In this document: in pieces, positions 9,136-18,514 of the stretch
How positions within the stretch are numbered: position 1 is the stretch's first letter
Layout: each line of letters begins with the position of its first letter
Source of the DNA: an uncultured Bacteroides sp.
GTDB taxonomy: Bacteria; Bacteroidota; Bacteroidia; Bacteroidales; Bacteroidaceae
NCBI RefSeq assembly: GCF_963677685.1
Contig: NZ_OY782186.1
Span: 3,038,001 to 3,102,000 of the forward strand
Direction of reading: 5' to 3'
Length of the DNA: 64,000 nucleotides
The notes under the pieces: generated by a model
Seen by the model: the letters and a program-made list of their open reading frames with translations, nothing else
Database searches by the model: none
What the model was told of the DNA's origin: nothing
Translations under genes and position numbers: made by a program

Positions 9136-10479
9136 TTATGCTTTTGTCTGATAGTGAGGTTCATTGATAGCAAATTTAACTTTTAATATTCTACGATTAT
9201 CCATAGCTAAAACTTCAAATTCATAATTCAAGAAAACAACTTTTTCATGAAGTACGGGAAATTCGCCTTTTATCTCCAGCAATAAACCTGCCAAAGTATC
9301 CGCATCACCTGCAACCTTAGTAAAATCATCTTCATTAGTAGCAGTTATCCGATAGAAATCAGACAATTGAGTCTTGGCTTCAAATACCCACGTGTGATCA
9401 TTGAGAATAGTGTAAGTGCGCTCTTCATCATCATATTCATCATTTATCTCACCTACTATCTCCTCTATAATATCCTCCATCGTCACGATGCCTGATGTTC
9501 CGCCGAATTCATCCACCACAATAGCTATGTGTATTCTGTTAGCTTGAAAATCACGCAACAAATCATCAATCATTTTCGTTTCTGGCACAAAATAAGCCGG
9601 GCGAACTAAAGATTGCCAACGAAAATTATCTCCTTTATTGATATGTGACAACAAATCCTTTATATACAAAACACCTTTTATATTATCTTTTGATCCTGAA
9701 TAAACAGGAATTCTTGAATAGGCATTCTCAACAATACAATGCAGAACCTCTTTAAAAGAAGTACGAATATCCAAATCAACCACATCCAAACGTGAAGTCA
9801 TCACCTCTTTAGCTGTTTCTCCACCAAAACGGATAATTCCTTCAAGAATCCTATTCTCTTCAGAAAGTTCCGCCTTGTCTGTCAACTCTAGTGCATGCGA
9901 CAATTCATTTACAGAAATATTTTTGTTTTTACGTATAAAATGTCTATTTAGAAAACCGGTAGAGCGAACCATTGCAGATGACAACGGATAAAAAAATGTC
10001 CGAAGCATGCAAATTGAAGGTGCTGCAAATCGGCAAAAAGCAAGTCCCTTTTGAGCTGAATAAATCTTAGGCATAATCTCTCCAAAAAGCAATAAAAGGA
10101 AGGTCAATACAACCGTTAATATAAAAAATTCTGCAATAGGAGACGTAAATGTAAAAATGCTCATGAAAAAGAAATTGCATAGCATAATTATAGCCACATT
10201 CACAAAATTATTAGTAATCAAAATAGTAGCTAACAATCGCTCAGAATTACTTAATAAACTAGTAATTTTTTGATCAGAAAGATGAGTTTGCTCTTCAATG
10301 TCATGCAGATCTGAAGGGGTTAACGAAAAAAAAGCTATTTCAGAAGCGGAAGCAAAACCTGATAACAACAATAGTAAGCCTGCCAAAACAATGGCTATAA
10401 CTGCCGATACAGAAGGATAAGTTAGGGTTATACCATTAAAAACATTTGCCAACTGGCATAAATAAGCGTCTGGGTCCAA
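9136..10479 (-). CDS. gldE: GldE-like membrane protein (CNNM/CorC-HlyC family, CBS domains)
   Basis: 447 residues. Residues ~20-200 form a DUF21/CNNM membrane domain with four hydrophobic segments, then a CBS pair (VMTSRLDVVDLD, RIPVYSGSKDNIKGVLYIKD, IAIVVDEFGGTSGIVTMEDI), then a CorC_HlyC C-terminal domain (TKVAGDADTLAGLLLEI). The family includes Mg/Co transporters and gliding protein GldE; the position next to ssb and mutY is the usual gldE setting in Bacteroidetes. The only fitting start is TTG at 10479, since a stop lies just upstream and no Met follows for many codons. Gliding itself is not implied. Confidence 0.85.
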   Translation of the reverse strand: MDPDAYLCQLANVFNGITLTYPSVSAVIAIVLAGLLLLLSGFASASEIAFFSLTPSDLHDIEEQTHLSDQKITSLLSNSERLLATILITNNFVNVAIIMLCNFFFMSIFTFTSPIAEFFILTVVLTFLLLLFGEIMPKIYSAQKGLAFCRFAAPSICMLRTFFYPLSSAMVRSTGFLNRHFIRKNKNISVNELSHALELTDKAELSEENRILEGIIRFGGETAKEVMTSRLDVVDLDIRTSFKEVLHCIVENAYSRIPVYSGSKDNIKGVLYIKDLLSHINKGDNFRWQSLVRPAYFVPETKMIDDLLRDFQANRIHIAIVVDEFGGTSGIVTMEDIIEEIVGEINDEYDDEERTYTILNDHTWVFEAKTQLSDFYRITATNEDDFTKVAGDADTLAGLLLEIKGEFPVLHEKVVFLNYEFEVLAMDNRRILKVKFAINEPHYQTKA

Positions 10480-10503
10480 AGATTGTGATTTTAGTTAAAC
10501 AAT

Positions 10504-10965
10504 TTAGAACGGCAAGTCATCAGCCAAATTATCTTCTGATGAAGTTGCAGATGGTTGAGCCGATTGAGCTGGTTGTGATTGTGAAACCGGTTGCTGGGTA
10601 GGAGCATAATTTCCACTTCCCTGAGCATTTGATTTTGGAGTAAGCATCTCCATAGAGTCTACAAAAATTTCCGTCACATAACGCTTCACTCCAGCCTGAT
10701 CATCATATGAACGAGTTCTTATTTTACCCTCTATATATAATTTATCGCCTTTATGGATGTATTTTTCTGCGGTTTCTGCCAATCCACGCCACAAAACAAG
10801 ATTATGCCATTCAGTTCTTTCAGGAACCTGAGTTCCGTTAGCCAAAGTATAAGCTCTATCAGATGTCGCCAAAGGAAAGCTAGCTACTGCAATTCCCGTA
10901 TCAAGGTATCTTACTTCAGGATCCTTACCAACATTTCCCAACAAAATTACTTTATTCACTGACAT
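10504..10965 (-). CDS. ssb: Single-stranded DNA-binding protein
   Basis: 153 residues with the N-terminal OB fold (MSVNKVILLGNVGKDPEVRY, WHNLVLWRGLAETAEKYI, GDKLYIEGKIRTRSY), a Gln/Ser/Pro-rich linker, and the acidic tail DNLADDLPF that docks repair and replication partners. It coats single-stranded DNA in replication, recombination and repair. It lies 24 bases before gldE and just behind mutY, all leftward, so the three are likely co-transcribed. Confidence 0.97.
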   Translation of the reverse strand: MSVNKVILLGNVGKDPEVRYLDTGIAVASFPLATSDRAYTLANGTQVPERTEWHNLVLWRGLAETAEKYIHKGDKLYIEGKIRTRSYDDQAGVKRYVTEIFVDSMEMLTPKSNAQGSGNYAPTQQPVSQSQPAQSAQPSATSSEDNLADDLPF

Positions 10966-11073
10966 ATTCTTTTCCTTTTCTTCTTTACTCTATAAATGAT
11001 TAAAAAAATCAAAAATGATTCTGATGCCAAAATTAAACAGAATAAAAACATAATGCAAGAATCAATCCGCTTT

Positions 11074-12126
11074 TTACAAATATTTTTCAAAGAAAGAATG
11101 TAATAACCGTGGAACAGCATAATTATCCAAATCTTCTTTCCTTATTTTTATATAATTACTAAAAGCATTTGACGTATCAGGTGAAATAACTTCATAAAAC
11201 GTAGCATAAATAATTCTATGAGAGAGTACATGCTTCACATTGCGGCATAACATGCGAACAACTAGAGATTCATTTGGCATAAACAAACGACGAAACTCCT
11301 TCGAAGCATAAAAATCTTCTTCTTCAAGCGAACAAGAACTTTCAATCAACGGCAATTCAAACAGATTTTTCCAGATATCTTTTCCTACTCGCTTATTTAT
11401 ATAGGTATATTCACCTGCATTAACATATAAGTAGTTAAAATAGCGATTAGAGGTTTTCACTTTATGCTTTTTAAGGGGCAATTTAGTAACCAAATTTTTA
11501 GCATATGCCATGCAACTTACAGCTAATGGGCAAGCAGAACAATCCGGTGAAGAAGGTACACATTGTATAGCACCAAAATCCATTATAGCCTGATTATATA
11601 GAGCCGGATGTTCTTTATCCAATAGTTCTTCTGCCAAAGATAGAAATAGTTTTTTCCCTTCTGCCGAATCAATAGGAATTTCAATACCTAAATAACGCGA
11701 AAGAACCCGATAAACATTACCATCTAAAACCGGATAAGGCATATCATAAGCAAAAGAACATATAGCCGCCGCAGTATATACCCCTACCCCCTTTAGAGCA
11801 AGCACTCCAGCATAAGTTCGAGGAAACGTGCCATTCATATTTTTAGCAGCAGCATGCATATTTCTAGCACGAGAATAATACCCCAACCCTTGCCAAGATT
11901 TCATTACTTCATCTTCACTTGCTTGAGCTAAAGTTGTAACATCAGGAAAAAGATCAACAAAACGAAGATAATATTCATATCCCTGCAGCACCCGTGTTTG
12001 TTGCAAAATTATTTCAGAGACCCATATTAAATATGGATCAGATGTATTTCTCCATGGCAAATCACGCCCATGTTTCTTATACCAATCAAGCAAGAATCTG
12101 CTAAAGAGATTTCGGTCTTTCAACAT
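11074..12126 (-). CDS. mutY: A/G-specific adenine glycosylase
   Basis: 350 residues. The N-terminal half has the helix-hairpin-helix region LKGVGVYTAAAICSFAYD, the catalytic Asp in VLDGNVYRVLSRY, and the [4Fe-4S] loop with Cys spacing C-x6-C-x2-C-x5-C (CVPSSPDCSACPLAVSC). The C-terminal ~120 residues are the MutT-like domain that recognises 8-oxoG. The enzyme removes A mispaired with 8-oxoguanine. It starts the leftward mutY-ssb-gldE block and is divergent from the HU/IHF gene. Confidence 0.96.
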   Translation of the reverse strand: MLKDRNLFSRFLLDWYKKHGRDLPWRNTSDPYLIWVSEIILQQTRVLQGYEYYLRFVDLFPDVTTLAQASEDEVMKSWQGLGYYSRARNMHAAAKNMNGTFPRTYAGVLALKGVGVYTAAAICSFAYDMPYPVLDGNVYRVLSRYLGIEIPIDSAEGKKLFLSLAEELLDKEHPALYNQAIMDFGAIQCVPSSPDCSACPLAVSCMAYAKNLVTKLPLKKHKVKTSNRYFNYLYVNAGEYTYINKRVGKDIWKNLFELPLIESSCSLEEEDFYASKEFRRLFMPNESLVVRMLCRNVKHVLSHRIIYATFYEVISPDTSNAFSNYIKIRKEDLDNYAVPRLLHSFFEKYL

Positions 12127-12252
12127 AAATATTTTAAATTAAAAAGATCCAAATGTAGCAACTTTAAGTAAAGCCTACAGTATATAGAACAAAGAAACAG
12201 AGTTTTTTAGAAAAATGTTCAGCAGATATTTTTTTAGCTACTTAAAAACCTA

Positions 12253-12260
12253 TATATTTG
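12253..12260 (+). promoter_or_regulatory. -7 box before the HU/IHF gene
   Basis: TATATTTG matches TAnnTTTG exactly and is followed by a ~60-base leader. The bases about 20 upstream are a T run rather than a clean TTTG. Confidence 0.55.
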
Positions 12261-12323
12261 CATTCCCAAAAATCGAGTATCGATTATAAGGAATTATAGT
12301 AATAATATTTTTTTAAGAAAAAA

Positions 12324-12599
12324 ATGACTAAGGCAGATATTGTAAACGAGATCGCGAAGAATACCGGCATTGAAAGAGTAACAGTGCTCATCACTATTGA
12401 GGCGTTTATGGAGACAGTGAAAGAATCTTTAGTACAAGAAAAGAATGTTTATCTTCGGGGCTTTGGTAGTTTTGTTATAAAAAAGAGAGCTCAGAAAACT
12501 GCACGTAACATCTCAAAAAACACAACAATTATTATCCCGGAACACAATATCCCGGCATTTAAGCCTGCAAAAGAATTATCTCTTGCAGTAAAAAAATAA
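12324..12599 (+). CDS. HU/IHF family DNA-binding protein
   Basis: 91 residues that fit the family from end to end: N-terminal helices (MTKADIVNEIAKNTGI), LRGFGSFVIKKRAQKTARN leading into the DNA-binding arm, and the final PAFKPAKELSLAVK. It bends and packs DNA in the nucleoid. It is followed by a tiny basic gene and RNase G on the same strand. Confidence 0.95.
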   Translation: MTKADIVNEIAKNTGIERVTVLITIEAFMETVKESLVQEKNVYLRGFGSFVIKKRAQKTARNISKNTTIIIPEHNIPAFKPAKELSLAVKK

Positions 12600-12638
12600 A
12601 TAGTTAACAAGAGTATTAACCCATAAAACGTAGAAGCT

Positions 12639-12731
12639 ATGCCAAGCGGAAAAAAGAAGAAAAGACATAAAATGTCTACTCACAAACGTAAGAAAAGACT
12701 AAGAAAGAACAGACATAAAACAAAGAAATAA
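12639..12731 (+). CDS. 30-residue very basic protein, AURKAIP1/COX24-type small ribosomal protein
   Basis: ATG to TAA encodes 30 residues, 20 of them Lys, Arg or His (begins MPSGKKKKRHKMSTHKRKK). The core KMSTHKRKKRLRKNRHK is that of the AURKAIP1/COX24 domain (mitochondrial mS38 relatives), which Bacteroidetes carry as a very short protein in this position between HU/IHF and the RNase G gene. A role in the small ribosomal subunit is inferred from the family. It begins 39 bases after the HU/IHF stop codon, so it is probably co-transcribed with it. Confidence 0.85.
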   Translation: MPSGKKKKRHKMSTHKRKKRLRKNRHKTKK

Positions 12732-12757
12732 TTTTTTTTAGTCTGTTGAACAGAAAT

Positions 12758-12805
12758 AAAGAACAAACTTGTGAAGCAAACGTCTTTCGGGTTTGTTCTT
12801 TGTTT
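12758..12805 (+). terminator. Hairpin between the small basic gene and RNase G
   Basis: AAAGAACAAAC pairs perfectly with GTTTGTTCTTT (11 bp) around a 22-base loop, followed by TGTTT. It can end the HU/IHF transcript. Because RNase G family enzymes cut structured leaders, it could also sit in the RNase G leader; the sequence does not decide. Confidence 0.6.
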
Positions 12806-12875
12806 AAAGGTCAATATATGAACAAATTGTTAAATCAAACGTTCATTTTTTAATTAAATAATATAGGAGACAGTA

Positions 12876-14450
12876 GTGACAAGCGAACTCGTAGTAGACG
12901 TACAACCTAAAGAAGTATCCATAGCCCTACTTGAAGATAAAAGTTTGGTGGAACTTCAAAGCGAAGGAAGAAATATTTCTTTCTCGGTAGGTAATATGTA
13001 TTTAGGCCGCATTAAGAAACTAATGCCGGGATTAAATGCCTGCTTCGTGGATGTTGGTTACGAGAAAGATGCTTTCCTTCATTATTTAGACTTAGGACCT
13101 CAATTTAATTCCCTCCAAAAGTACGTTAAGCAAACGTTAAGCGACAAAAAGAAGCTCGCTCCAATCACAAAAGCAACAATACTTCCCGATCTTGAAAAAG
13201 ATGGCTCTGTAGCCAATATACTTAAAGTCGGACAAGAAGTGGTGGTACAAATTGTGAAGGAACCTATCTCAACTAAAGGACCAAGACTAACTTCCGAGAT
13301 TTCATTTGCCGGAAGATATTTGGTTCTGATTCCATTCAATGATAAGGTTTCAGTATCTCAAAAAATTAAATCAAGCGAAGAACGTGCACGCCTCAAACAG
13401 CTGCTAATGAGTATCAAACCGAAAAATTTCGGAGTGATTGTTCGTACAGTAGCAGAAGGAAAACGCGTTGCAGAACTTGACGGAGAACTTAAAGTGTTAC
13501 TAAAACATTGGGAAGAGAGCATTACAAAAGTACAAAAAGCGACTAAATTTCCGACTCTTATTTACGAGGAAACAAGTCGTGCAGTAGCTCTACTTCGCGA
13601 CCTCTTTAATCCTTCTTTTGAGCACATATTCGTTAACGACGATGCTGTTTTTAATGAGATTAAAGATTATGTATCACTTATTGCTCCAGAACGAGCTGGT
13701 ATTGTAAAACAGTACAAAGGACAAATTCCTATTTATGACAATTTTAGCATCACCAAACAAATTAAATCCTCATTCGGTAAAACGATCTCTTACAAAAGTG
13801 GCGCGTATCTTATTATAGAACATACTGAAGCGCTTCATGTTGTAGATGTAAATAGTGGAAACCGAACCAAAAACCCTAACGGGCAAGAAGGCAATGCTCT
13901 TGAAGTAAACCTTGGAGCAGCTGATGAATTAGCACGCCAATTGCGACTAAGGGATATGGGAGGAATTATTGTGGTTGACTTCATTGATATGAATGAGGCC
14001 GAAAATCGTCAAAAGCTTTACGAACGCATGTGTGCCAACATGCAGAAAGACAGGGCAAGACACAACATCTTACCTTTAAGTAAATTCGGGTTGATGCAAA
14101 TAACCCGTCAGCGCGTACGTCCTGCAATGGATGTTAACACCATCGAAACCTGTCCTACTTGCTTTGGTAAAGGCACCATCAAATCATCCATTCTCTTTAC
14201 AGATACTTTAGAGAACAAAATTGAATATCTAGTCTATAAATTGAAGATTAAGAAATTCTCATTACACATCCACCCGTATATCGCCGCATATGTAAATCAG
14301 GGATTAGTTTCTCTGAAACGTAAATGGCAAATAAAGTACGGACTTGGTATAAAAATTATCCCTAATCAAAAACTCGCCTTCCTGGAATATATTTTCTATG
14401 ATTCCAAAGGAGAAGAGATCGACATGAAGGAAGAATTTGAAATTAAATAA
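12876..14450 (+). CDS. rng: Ribonuclease E/G family protein (RNase G)
   Basis: 524 residues. An S1-like RNA-binding part lies near residues 35-130 (GNMYLGRIKKLMPGLNACFV), followed by the catalytic DNase I-like fold with the Mg-binding segment GGIIVVDFIDMNE and the zinc-link motif CPTCFGKG. The length fits RNase G rather than RNase E, without the long scaffold tail. It cuts single-stranded RNA in rRNA maturation and mRNA decay. The start is GTG at 12876, supported by a good AGGAGA about seven bases upstream, unusual for this genome. Confidence 0.93.
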   Translation: MTSELVVDVQPKEVSIALLEDKSLVELQSEGRNISFSVGNMYLGRIKKLMPGLNACFVDVGYEKDAFLHYLDLGPQFNSLQKYVKQTLSDKKKLAPITKATILPDLEKDGSVANILKVGQEVVVQIVKEPISTKGPRLTSEISFAGRYLVLIPFNDKVSVSQKIKSSEERARLKQLLMSIKPKNFGVIVRTVAEGKRVAELDGELKVLLKHWEESITKVQKATKFPTLIYEETSRAVALLRDLFNPSFEHIFVNDDAVFNEIKDYVSLIAPERAGIVKQYKGQIPIYDNFSITKQIKSSFGKTISYKSGAYLIIEHTEALHVVDVNSGNRTKNPNGQEGNALEVNLGAADELARQLRLRDMGGIIVVDFIDMNEAENRQKLYERMCANMQKDRARHNILPLSKFGLMQITRQRVRPAMDVNTIETCPTCFGKGTIKSSILFTDTLENKIEYLVYKLKIKKFSLHIHPYIAAYVNQGLVSLKRKWQIKYGLGIKIIPNQKLAFLEYIFYDSKGEEIDMKEEFEIK

Positions 14451-14453
14451 AAG

Positions 14454-14491
14454 AAGGGCTACCATCAAAAAAGAATGGTAGCCCTTTTTTT
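14454..14491 (+). terminator. Rho-independent terminator of the RNase G gene
   Basis: AAGGGCTACCAT and ATGGTAGCCCTT form a perfect 12-bp stem with a 9-base loop, followed by a T run. It begins three bases after the stop codon. Confidence 0.95.
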
Positions 14492-14543
14492 CTCTCTGCT
14501 ATTTTTTTATTTTCCCTCTCTGCACTTATTAAAGAGAATAAGT

Positions 14544-14551
14544 TATATTTG
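14544..14551 (+). promoter_or_regulatory. -7 box before the acyltransferase gene
   Basis: TATATTTG fits TAnnTTTG exactly and lies 20 bases before the ATG, right after the RNase G terminator. Confidence 0.5.
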
Positions 14552-14571
14552 CAAATGAAAATAAATCGAAC

Positions 14572-15330
14572 ATGAGAGTATTATACTACATTTATCAAGT
14601 TTGCATAGCATTACCTATTTTATTTGTACTAACCATTCTCACAGCAGTAATTACAACAGTTGGTTCATTACTCGGAGGAGCCCATATCTGGGGATACTAC
14701 CCGGGGAAAATATGGTCACAATTAATCTGCATATTTTTATTAATACCTGTAGAAGTTCATGGACAAGACAAACTTCAGAAACGAACTTCATATGTGTTTG
14801 TACCAAATCACCAAGGCGCATTCGATATTTTTCTTATTTATGGTTTTATTGGTCGTAATTTCAAATGGATGATGAAAAAAAGTCTCCGAAAAATTCCATT
14901 TGTGGGAAAAGCATGCCAAAGCGCAGGACATATATTTGTAGATCGCTCCGGTCCTAGAAAAGTAATGGAAACCATACAAAAAGCCAAGGAATCATTACAA
15001 GACGGAATTTCTCTTGTGGTTTTTCCCGAAGGAGCTCGTACTTTTACAGGACATATGGGATATTTCAAGAAAGGAGCTTTTCAACTAGCAAATGATTTAC
15101 ACCTAGCAGTAGTACCCGTTACCATAAACGGCTCTTTTGAAATCCTTCCTCGTACAGGGAAATGGATTCACCGGCATCGTATGATACTCGTCATACATGA
15201 CCCTATTCTTCCTCAAAAAGATAATGAGCATGCAAACATTAAAGAAACTATAACAAAAGCATATGCCGCAGTAGAAAGTGGCTTACCGGATCAGTATAAG
15301 GGAATGGTTTATAATGCCGATCAGGATTAA
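14572..15330 (+). CDS. plsC: 1-acyl-sn-glycerol-3-phosphate acyltransferase (PlsC family)
   Basis: 252 residues with an N-terminal membrane segment (residues ~8-35) and the acyltransferase motifs NHQGAFD (HX4D, catalytic His and Asp), FVDRSGPRK, FPEGART (glycerol-3-phosphate contact) and a late VPVTINGSFEI. It adds the second acyl chain to lysophosphatidate to form phosphatidate, precursor of CDP-diacylglycerol used by the phosphatidyltransferase encoded further right. It is a single-gene unit facing a converging lipoprotein gene. Confidence 0.9.
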   Translation: MRVLYYIYQVCIALPILFVLTILTAVITTVGSLLGGAHIWGYYPGKIWSQLICIFLLIPVEVHGQDKLQKRTSYVFVPNHQGAFDIFLIYGFIGRNFKWMMKKSLRKIPFVGKACQSAGHIFVDRSGPRKVMETIQKAKESLQDGISLVVFPEGARTFTGHMGYFKKGAFQLANDLHLAVVPVTINGSFEILPRTGKWIHRHRMILVIHDPILPQKDNEHANIKETITKAYAAVESGLPDQYKGMVYNADQD

Positions 15331-15333
15331 TAA

Positions 15334-16071
15334 TTAAGGATGCATTCTCCTTGCATTCTGTTCCATACGACGGCGTTCTTCAAGAAGTTGCATATTCTCT
15401 TTAGCTTTCGCTATAAATTCTCTCACCATCTTATCATTCTTAAAAGAAACAGGAGCATCCTTCATTATATCCTCTATTCTAGGGGTCATAATGGGATAAG
15501 GTAAGCTGCTGCAAAGCATCATAAAGACAGTAGGACCCAATACATTCTCATAATTATCGGACACAAACTTTTTGACATAAACATTCATTTCTTTAACCAG
15601 TGCCTCCCCCTCTTTATTTAATTCTTCATGCACATCTTCCAAGTTTACACCATCCATCACCATACGAGCCTCTTTACGCTGCAAATCTTCAATCTTTATT
15701 TCCATTGAATGCTTTTTGTCTATGAAACTATAAAAAGCATCATTTAGAGGTGTACCTTTAACCGAGATTTGAGTATTCTCAATAGACACCACAATGGAAC
15801 CTTCCTCAAGAACAATAGGCATAATACTCTCATTATCCATATAAAGAGTAACCATAGATACAGAGTCAACAGGACCTTTCATCGTAAACATTCCATGAAT
15901 CACTTCTGCTGAATCTATAGGAATCCACTCATTATTTTTAAAAATTTTAAGATATAGTTTTTTCCCGTCAAGTCTTGCAACAGAAGAAGAACCTTCTATT
16001 TTATATTTACTACCACAAGAAGTTAACAGCAAAAGTAAAAACAAAAAAGATAAAATTCTATTCACATTCAT
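15334..16071 (-). CDS. DUF4369 lipoprotein
   Basis: 245 residues with a lipobox (LLLTSCG). The first half, with YKIEGSSSVARLDGKKLYL, the segment around DSAEVIHGMFTMKG and PIVLEEGSIVVSIE, is a DUF4369 domain. In most Bacteroidales proteins this domain precedes a TlpA-like thioredoxin fold, but here the CxxC domain is absent and the protein ends in a charged helical tail (ENMQLLEERRRMEQNARR). Function is unknown. It ends four bases from the converging acyltransferase gene. Confidence 0.75.
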   Translation of the reverse strand: MNVNRILSFLFLLLLLTSCGSKYKIEGSSSVARLDGKKLYLKIFKNNEWIPIDSAEVIHGMFTMKGPVDSVSMVTLYMDNESIMPIVLEEGSIVVSIENTQISVKGTPLNDAFYSFIDKKHSMEIKIEDLQRKEARMVMDGVNLEDVHEELNKEGEALVKEMNVYVKKFVSDNYENVLGPTVFMMLCSSLPYPIMTPRIEDIMKDAPVSFKNDKMVREFIAKAKENMQLLEERRRMEQNARRMHP

Positions 16072-16127
16072 TCTATTTTTATTTATTCAAAAACGCTACA
16101 TGACGTTATATTTTGTCTTCACGTATA

Positions 16128-16135
16128 CAAAGTTA
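16128..16135 (-). promoter_or_regulatory. -7 box before the DUF4369 gene
   Basis: On the minus strand TAACTTTG matches TAnnTTTG, 57 bases before the ATG. A CAAA (TTTG on this strand) lies at 16152-16155, somewhat closer than the usual spacing. Confidence 0.45.
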
Positions 16136-16250
16136 CAATCAAATAAGAATTCAAAGAAACAATTTATCAATATTTAAAATTTGTAAGAGTTATTTCTTTA
16201 ATAATTCTTATAAACAAACCTATAAAACTCTTTTTTTGAATTAGTTTACC

Positions 16251-16258
16251 TAAATTTG
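16251..16258 (+). promoter_or_regulatory. -7 box before the dipeptidyl-peptidase genes
   Basis: TAAATTTG matches TAnnTTTG and lies ~70 bases before the first peptidase ATG. The second peptidase gene follows 20 bases after the first, so one transcript probably covers both. Confidence 0.5.
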
Positions 16259-16329
16259 CATATTTAGGCATTCATGCCAAAACATAAATGTATTAGGATT
16301 AATAAATTACAATTATAATCAATAAATTC

Positions 16330-18495
16330 ATGAACAAATTAAAACTTTATCTACTTACGCTAGTGGCGTTCGTGGTATGCTCTGCCAAAGCAGACGAAGG
16401 GATGTGGCTATTACAACTGATGCAAGAGCAACATTCTATTGATATGATGAAAAAACAAGGATTAAAATTAGATGCCTTGGATCTATATAATCCTAATGGA
16501 GTGTCATTAAAAGATGCTGTTGGTATTTTTGGAAGAGGATGTACCGGTGAAATCATATCTGGAGAAGGCTTGATCTTAACTAACCACCACTGTGGATACT
16601 CCTCGATACAACAACATAGCTCTGTAGAACACGATTATTTAACTGACGGATTCTGGGCAACATCCAGGGACAAAGAGCTTGTTACTCCAGGATTAACCTT
16701 TACTTTTATTGACCGTATAGAAGATATCACTGACATTGTTAATGCAGAAATAAAGGCAAAGCAAATCACAGTACCACAATCGTTTGGTAAAAGCTTTTTA
16801 GATTCATTAGCTCAGGCTCTTTATGATAAAAGTGACCTAAAAGGGAAAAAAGGCATTGTTCCACAAGCTTTACCTTTCTATGCAGGCAACAGATACTACA
16901 TGTTCTACAAAAAAATATATTCTGACATCCGTATGGTAGCTGCCCCTCCTTCATCAGTTGGTAAATTCGGCGGAGAAACAGATAACTGGATGTGGCCTCG
17001 TCACACCGGCGATTTTTCGATGTTCCGCATCTATGCTGATGCTAATGGAGAACCTGCTGATTACAATCCAGCAAATGTGCCTCTTAAAACAAAAAAGCAT
17101 CTTTCTATCAGTATAAAAGGATTAAAAGAAGGTGATTATGCTATGATTATGGGATTCCCTGGTAGCACCAGCCGATACTTAACTGTATCTGAAGTAAAAG
17201 AACGTATGGATGCTATCAACTCACCTCGCATACGCATACGCGGTGTTCGCCAAAATGCACTAATTAAAGAAATGAATGCAAGCGACAAAATCCGCATTCA
17301 GTATGCCAGCAAATATGCAGGTTCTTCTAACTATTGGAAAAATTCAATAGGGATGAACAAAGCTATCATAGACAACAACGTGCTTGGCTCTAAAGCCAAA
17401 CAAGAAGCTAAATTCTTGAAATTTGCCAAAAAACAACAAAGCAATGATTATGCAACAGTTGTAGAAAAGATCGATGAATGTATAGCTAAAACATCACCGC
17501 TAAAGTATCAACGTACTTGCCTAGGAGAAACATTCTTACGCGGTATTGAATTTGGCATAGCTTACACACTCGTTGACGATATGAGTAAAGCTCTTGCTCA
17601 AAAAGATAAAAGCAAAGTTGATTCTCTAAAGAACAACTTCCGAAAAATGTACAAAAGAATTCATAACAAGGATTATGATCACGAGGTAGATCGCAAAGTA
17701 GCCAAAGCATTATTTCCACTCTACGCAGAAATGATTCCGGCAGAACAACGTCCGGACATTTACGCTTTCATTGAAAAAGAGTATAAAGGAAACTACAATA
17801 AGTTTATCGATGACATGTATGACAATTCTATCATGGCCAATGAAGATAATTTGGAAAAATTCCTTAAGAAACCGAAAGAAAAAACTCTAAAGGCCGACCT
17901 TTGCTCTCGCTATTACCGTTCGGTAGTCAACAAATATCTGGCGCTAAACAAAGAACTCGCTCCTTTTGAAGATGAACTCGACCTACTGCACAAAACTTAT
18001 GTACGCGGACTAGGTGAAATGAAAGCTCCTGTTCCTTCTTATCCTGACGCAAACTTCACTCTGCGTCTTACTTACGGAAATGTAAAATCATACAGCCCTA
18101 GAGATGCTGTTCATTACAGATATTACACCACTACAAACGGTATTCTTGAAAAGGAAAATCCTAAAGATCGTGAGTTCGTAGTACCTGCTAAATTGAAAAA
18201 ATTAATAGAGAAAAAAGATTTCGGACGCTATGCTCTGCCTAACGGAGAAATGCCTGTATGCTTCCTTACTACCAATGATATCACAGGAGGAAATTCAGGA
18301 AGCCCCGTTCTGAATGCAAAAGGTGAACTCATTGGCTGCGCTTTTGACGGTAACTGGGAATCACTTAGTGGAGATATCAACTTTGATAATGATTTGCAAC
18401 GATGCATCAATCTTGATATTCGCTACGTGCTCTTCATTCTCGATAAATTAGGCAATTGCAAGAATCTAATTAATGAAATGACAATTGTAGAATAA
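16330..18495 (+). CDS. dpp7: S46 dipeptidyl-peptidase, DPP7 type (hydrophobic P1)
   Basis: 721 residues with a signal peptide ending near AKA-DEGMW, so the enzyme is periplasmic. The chymotrypsin-like double barrel has the His in LTNHHCGY (about residue 87) and the Ser in GGNSGSP (residue 656). Known S46 enzymes are separated by the residue 18 after this Ser: Gly gives DPP7 specificity for hydrophobic side chains, Arg gives DPP11 specificity for Asp/Glu. Here it is Gly674 (AFDGNWE). The protein removes N-terminal dipeptides from oligopeptides for amino-acid nutrition. It is paired with a DPP11-type gene directly downstream. Confidence 0.92.
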   Translation: MNKLKLYLLTLVAFVVCSAKADEGMWLLQLMQEQHSIDMMKKQGLKLDALDLYNPNGVSLKDAVGIFGRGCTGEIISGEGLILTNHHCGYSSIQQHSSVEHDYLTDGFWATSRDKELVTPGLTFTFIDRIEDITDIVNAEIKAKQITVPQSFGKSFLDSLAQALYDKSDLKGKKGIVPQALPFYAGNRYYMFYKKIYSDIRMVAAPPSSVGKFGGETDNWMWPRHTGDFSMFRIYADANGEPADYNPANVPLKTKKHLSISIKGLKEGDYAMIMGFPGSTSRYLTVSEVKERMDAINSPRIRIRGVRQNALIKEMNASDKIRIQYASKYAGSSNYWKNSIGMNKAIIDNNVLGSKAKQEAKFLKFAKKQQSNDYATVVEKIDECIAKTSPLKYQRTCLGETFLRGIEFGIAYTLVDDMSKALAQKDKSKVDSLKNNFRKMYKRIHNKDYDHEVDRKVAKALFPLYAEMIPAEQRPDIYAFIEKEYKGNYNKFIDDMYDNSIMANEDNLEKFLKKPKEKTLKADLCSRYYRSVVNKYLALNKELAPFEDELDLLHKTYVRGLGEMKAPVPSYPDANFTLRLTYGNVKSYSPRDAVHYRYYTTTNGILEKENPKDREFVVPAKLKKLIEKKDFGRYALPNGEMPVCFLTTNDITGGNSGSPVLNAKGELIGCAFDGNWESLSGDINFDNDLQRCINLDIRYVLFILDKLGNCKNLINEMTIVE

Positions 18496-18514
18496 AGATA
18501 AATAGACTATTTTA

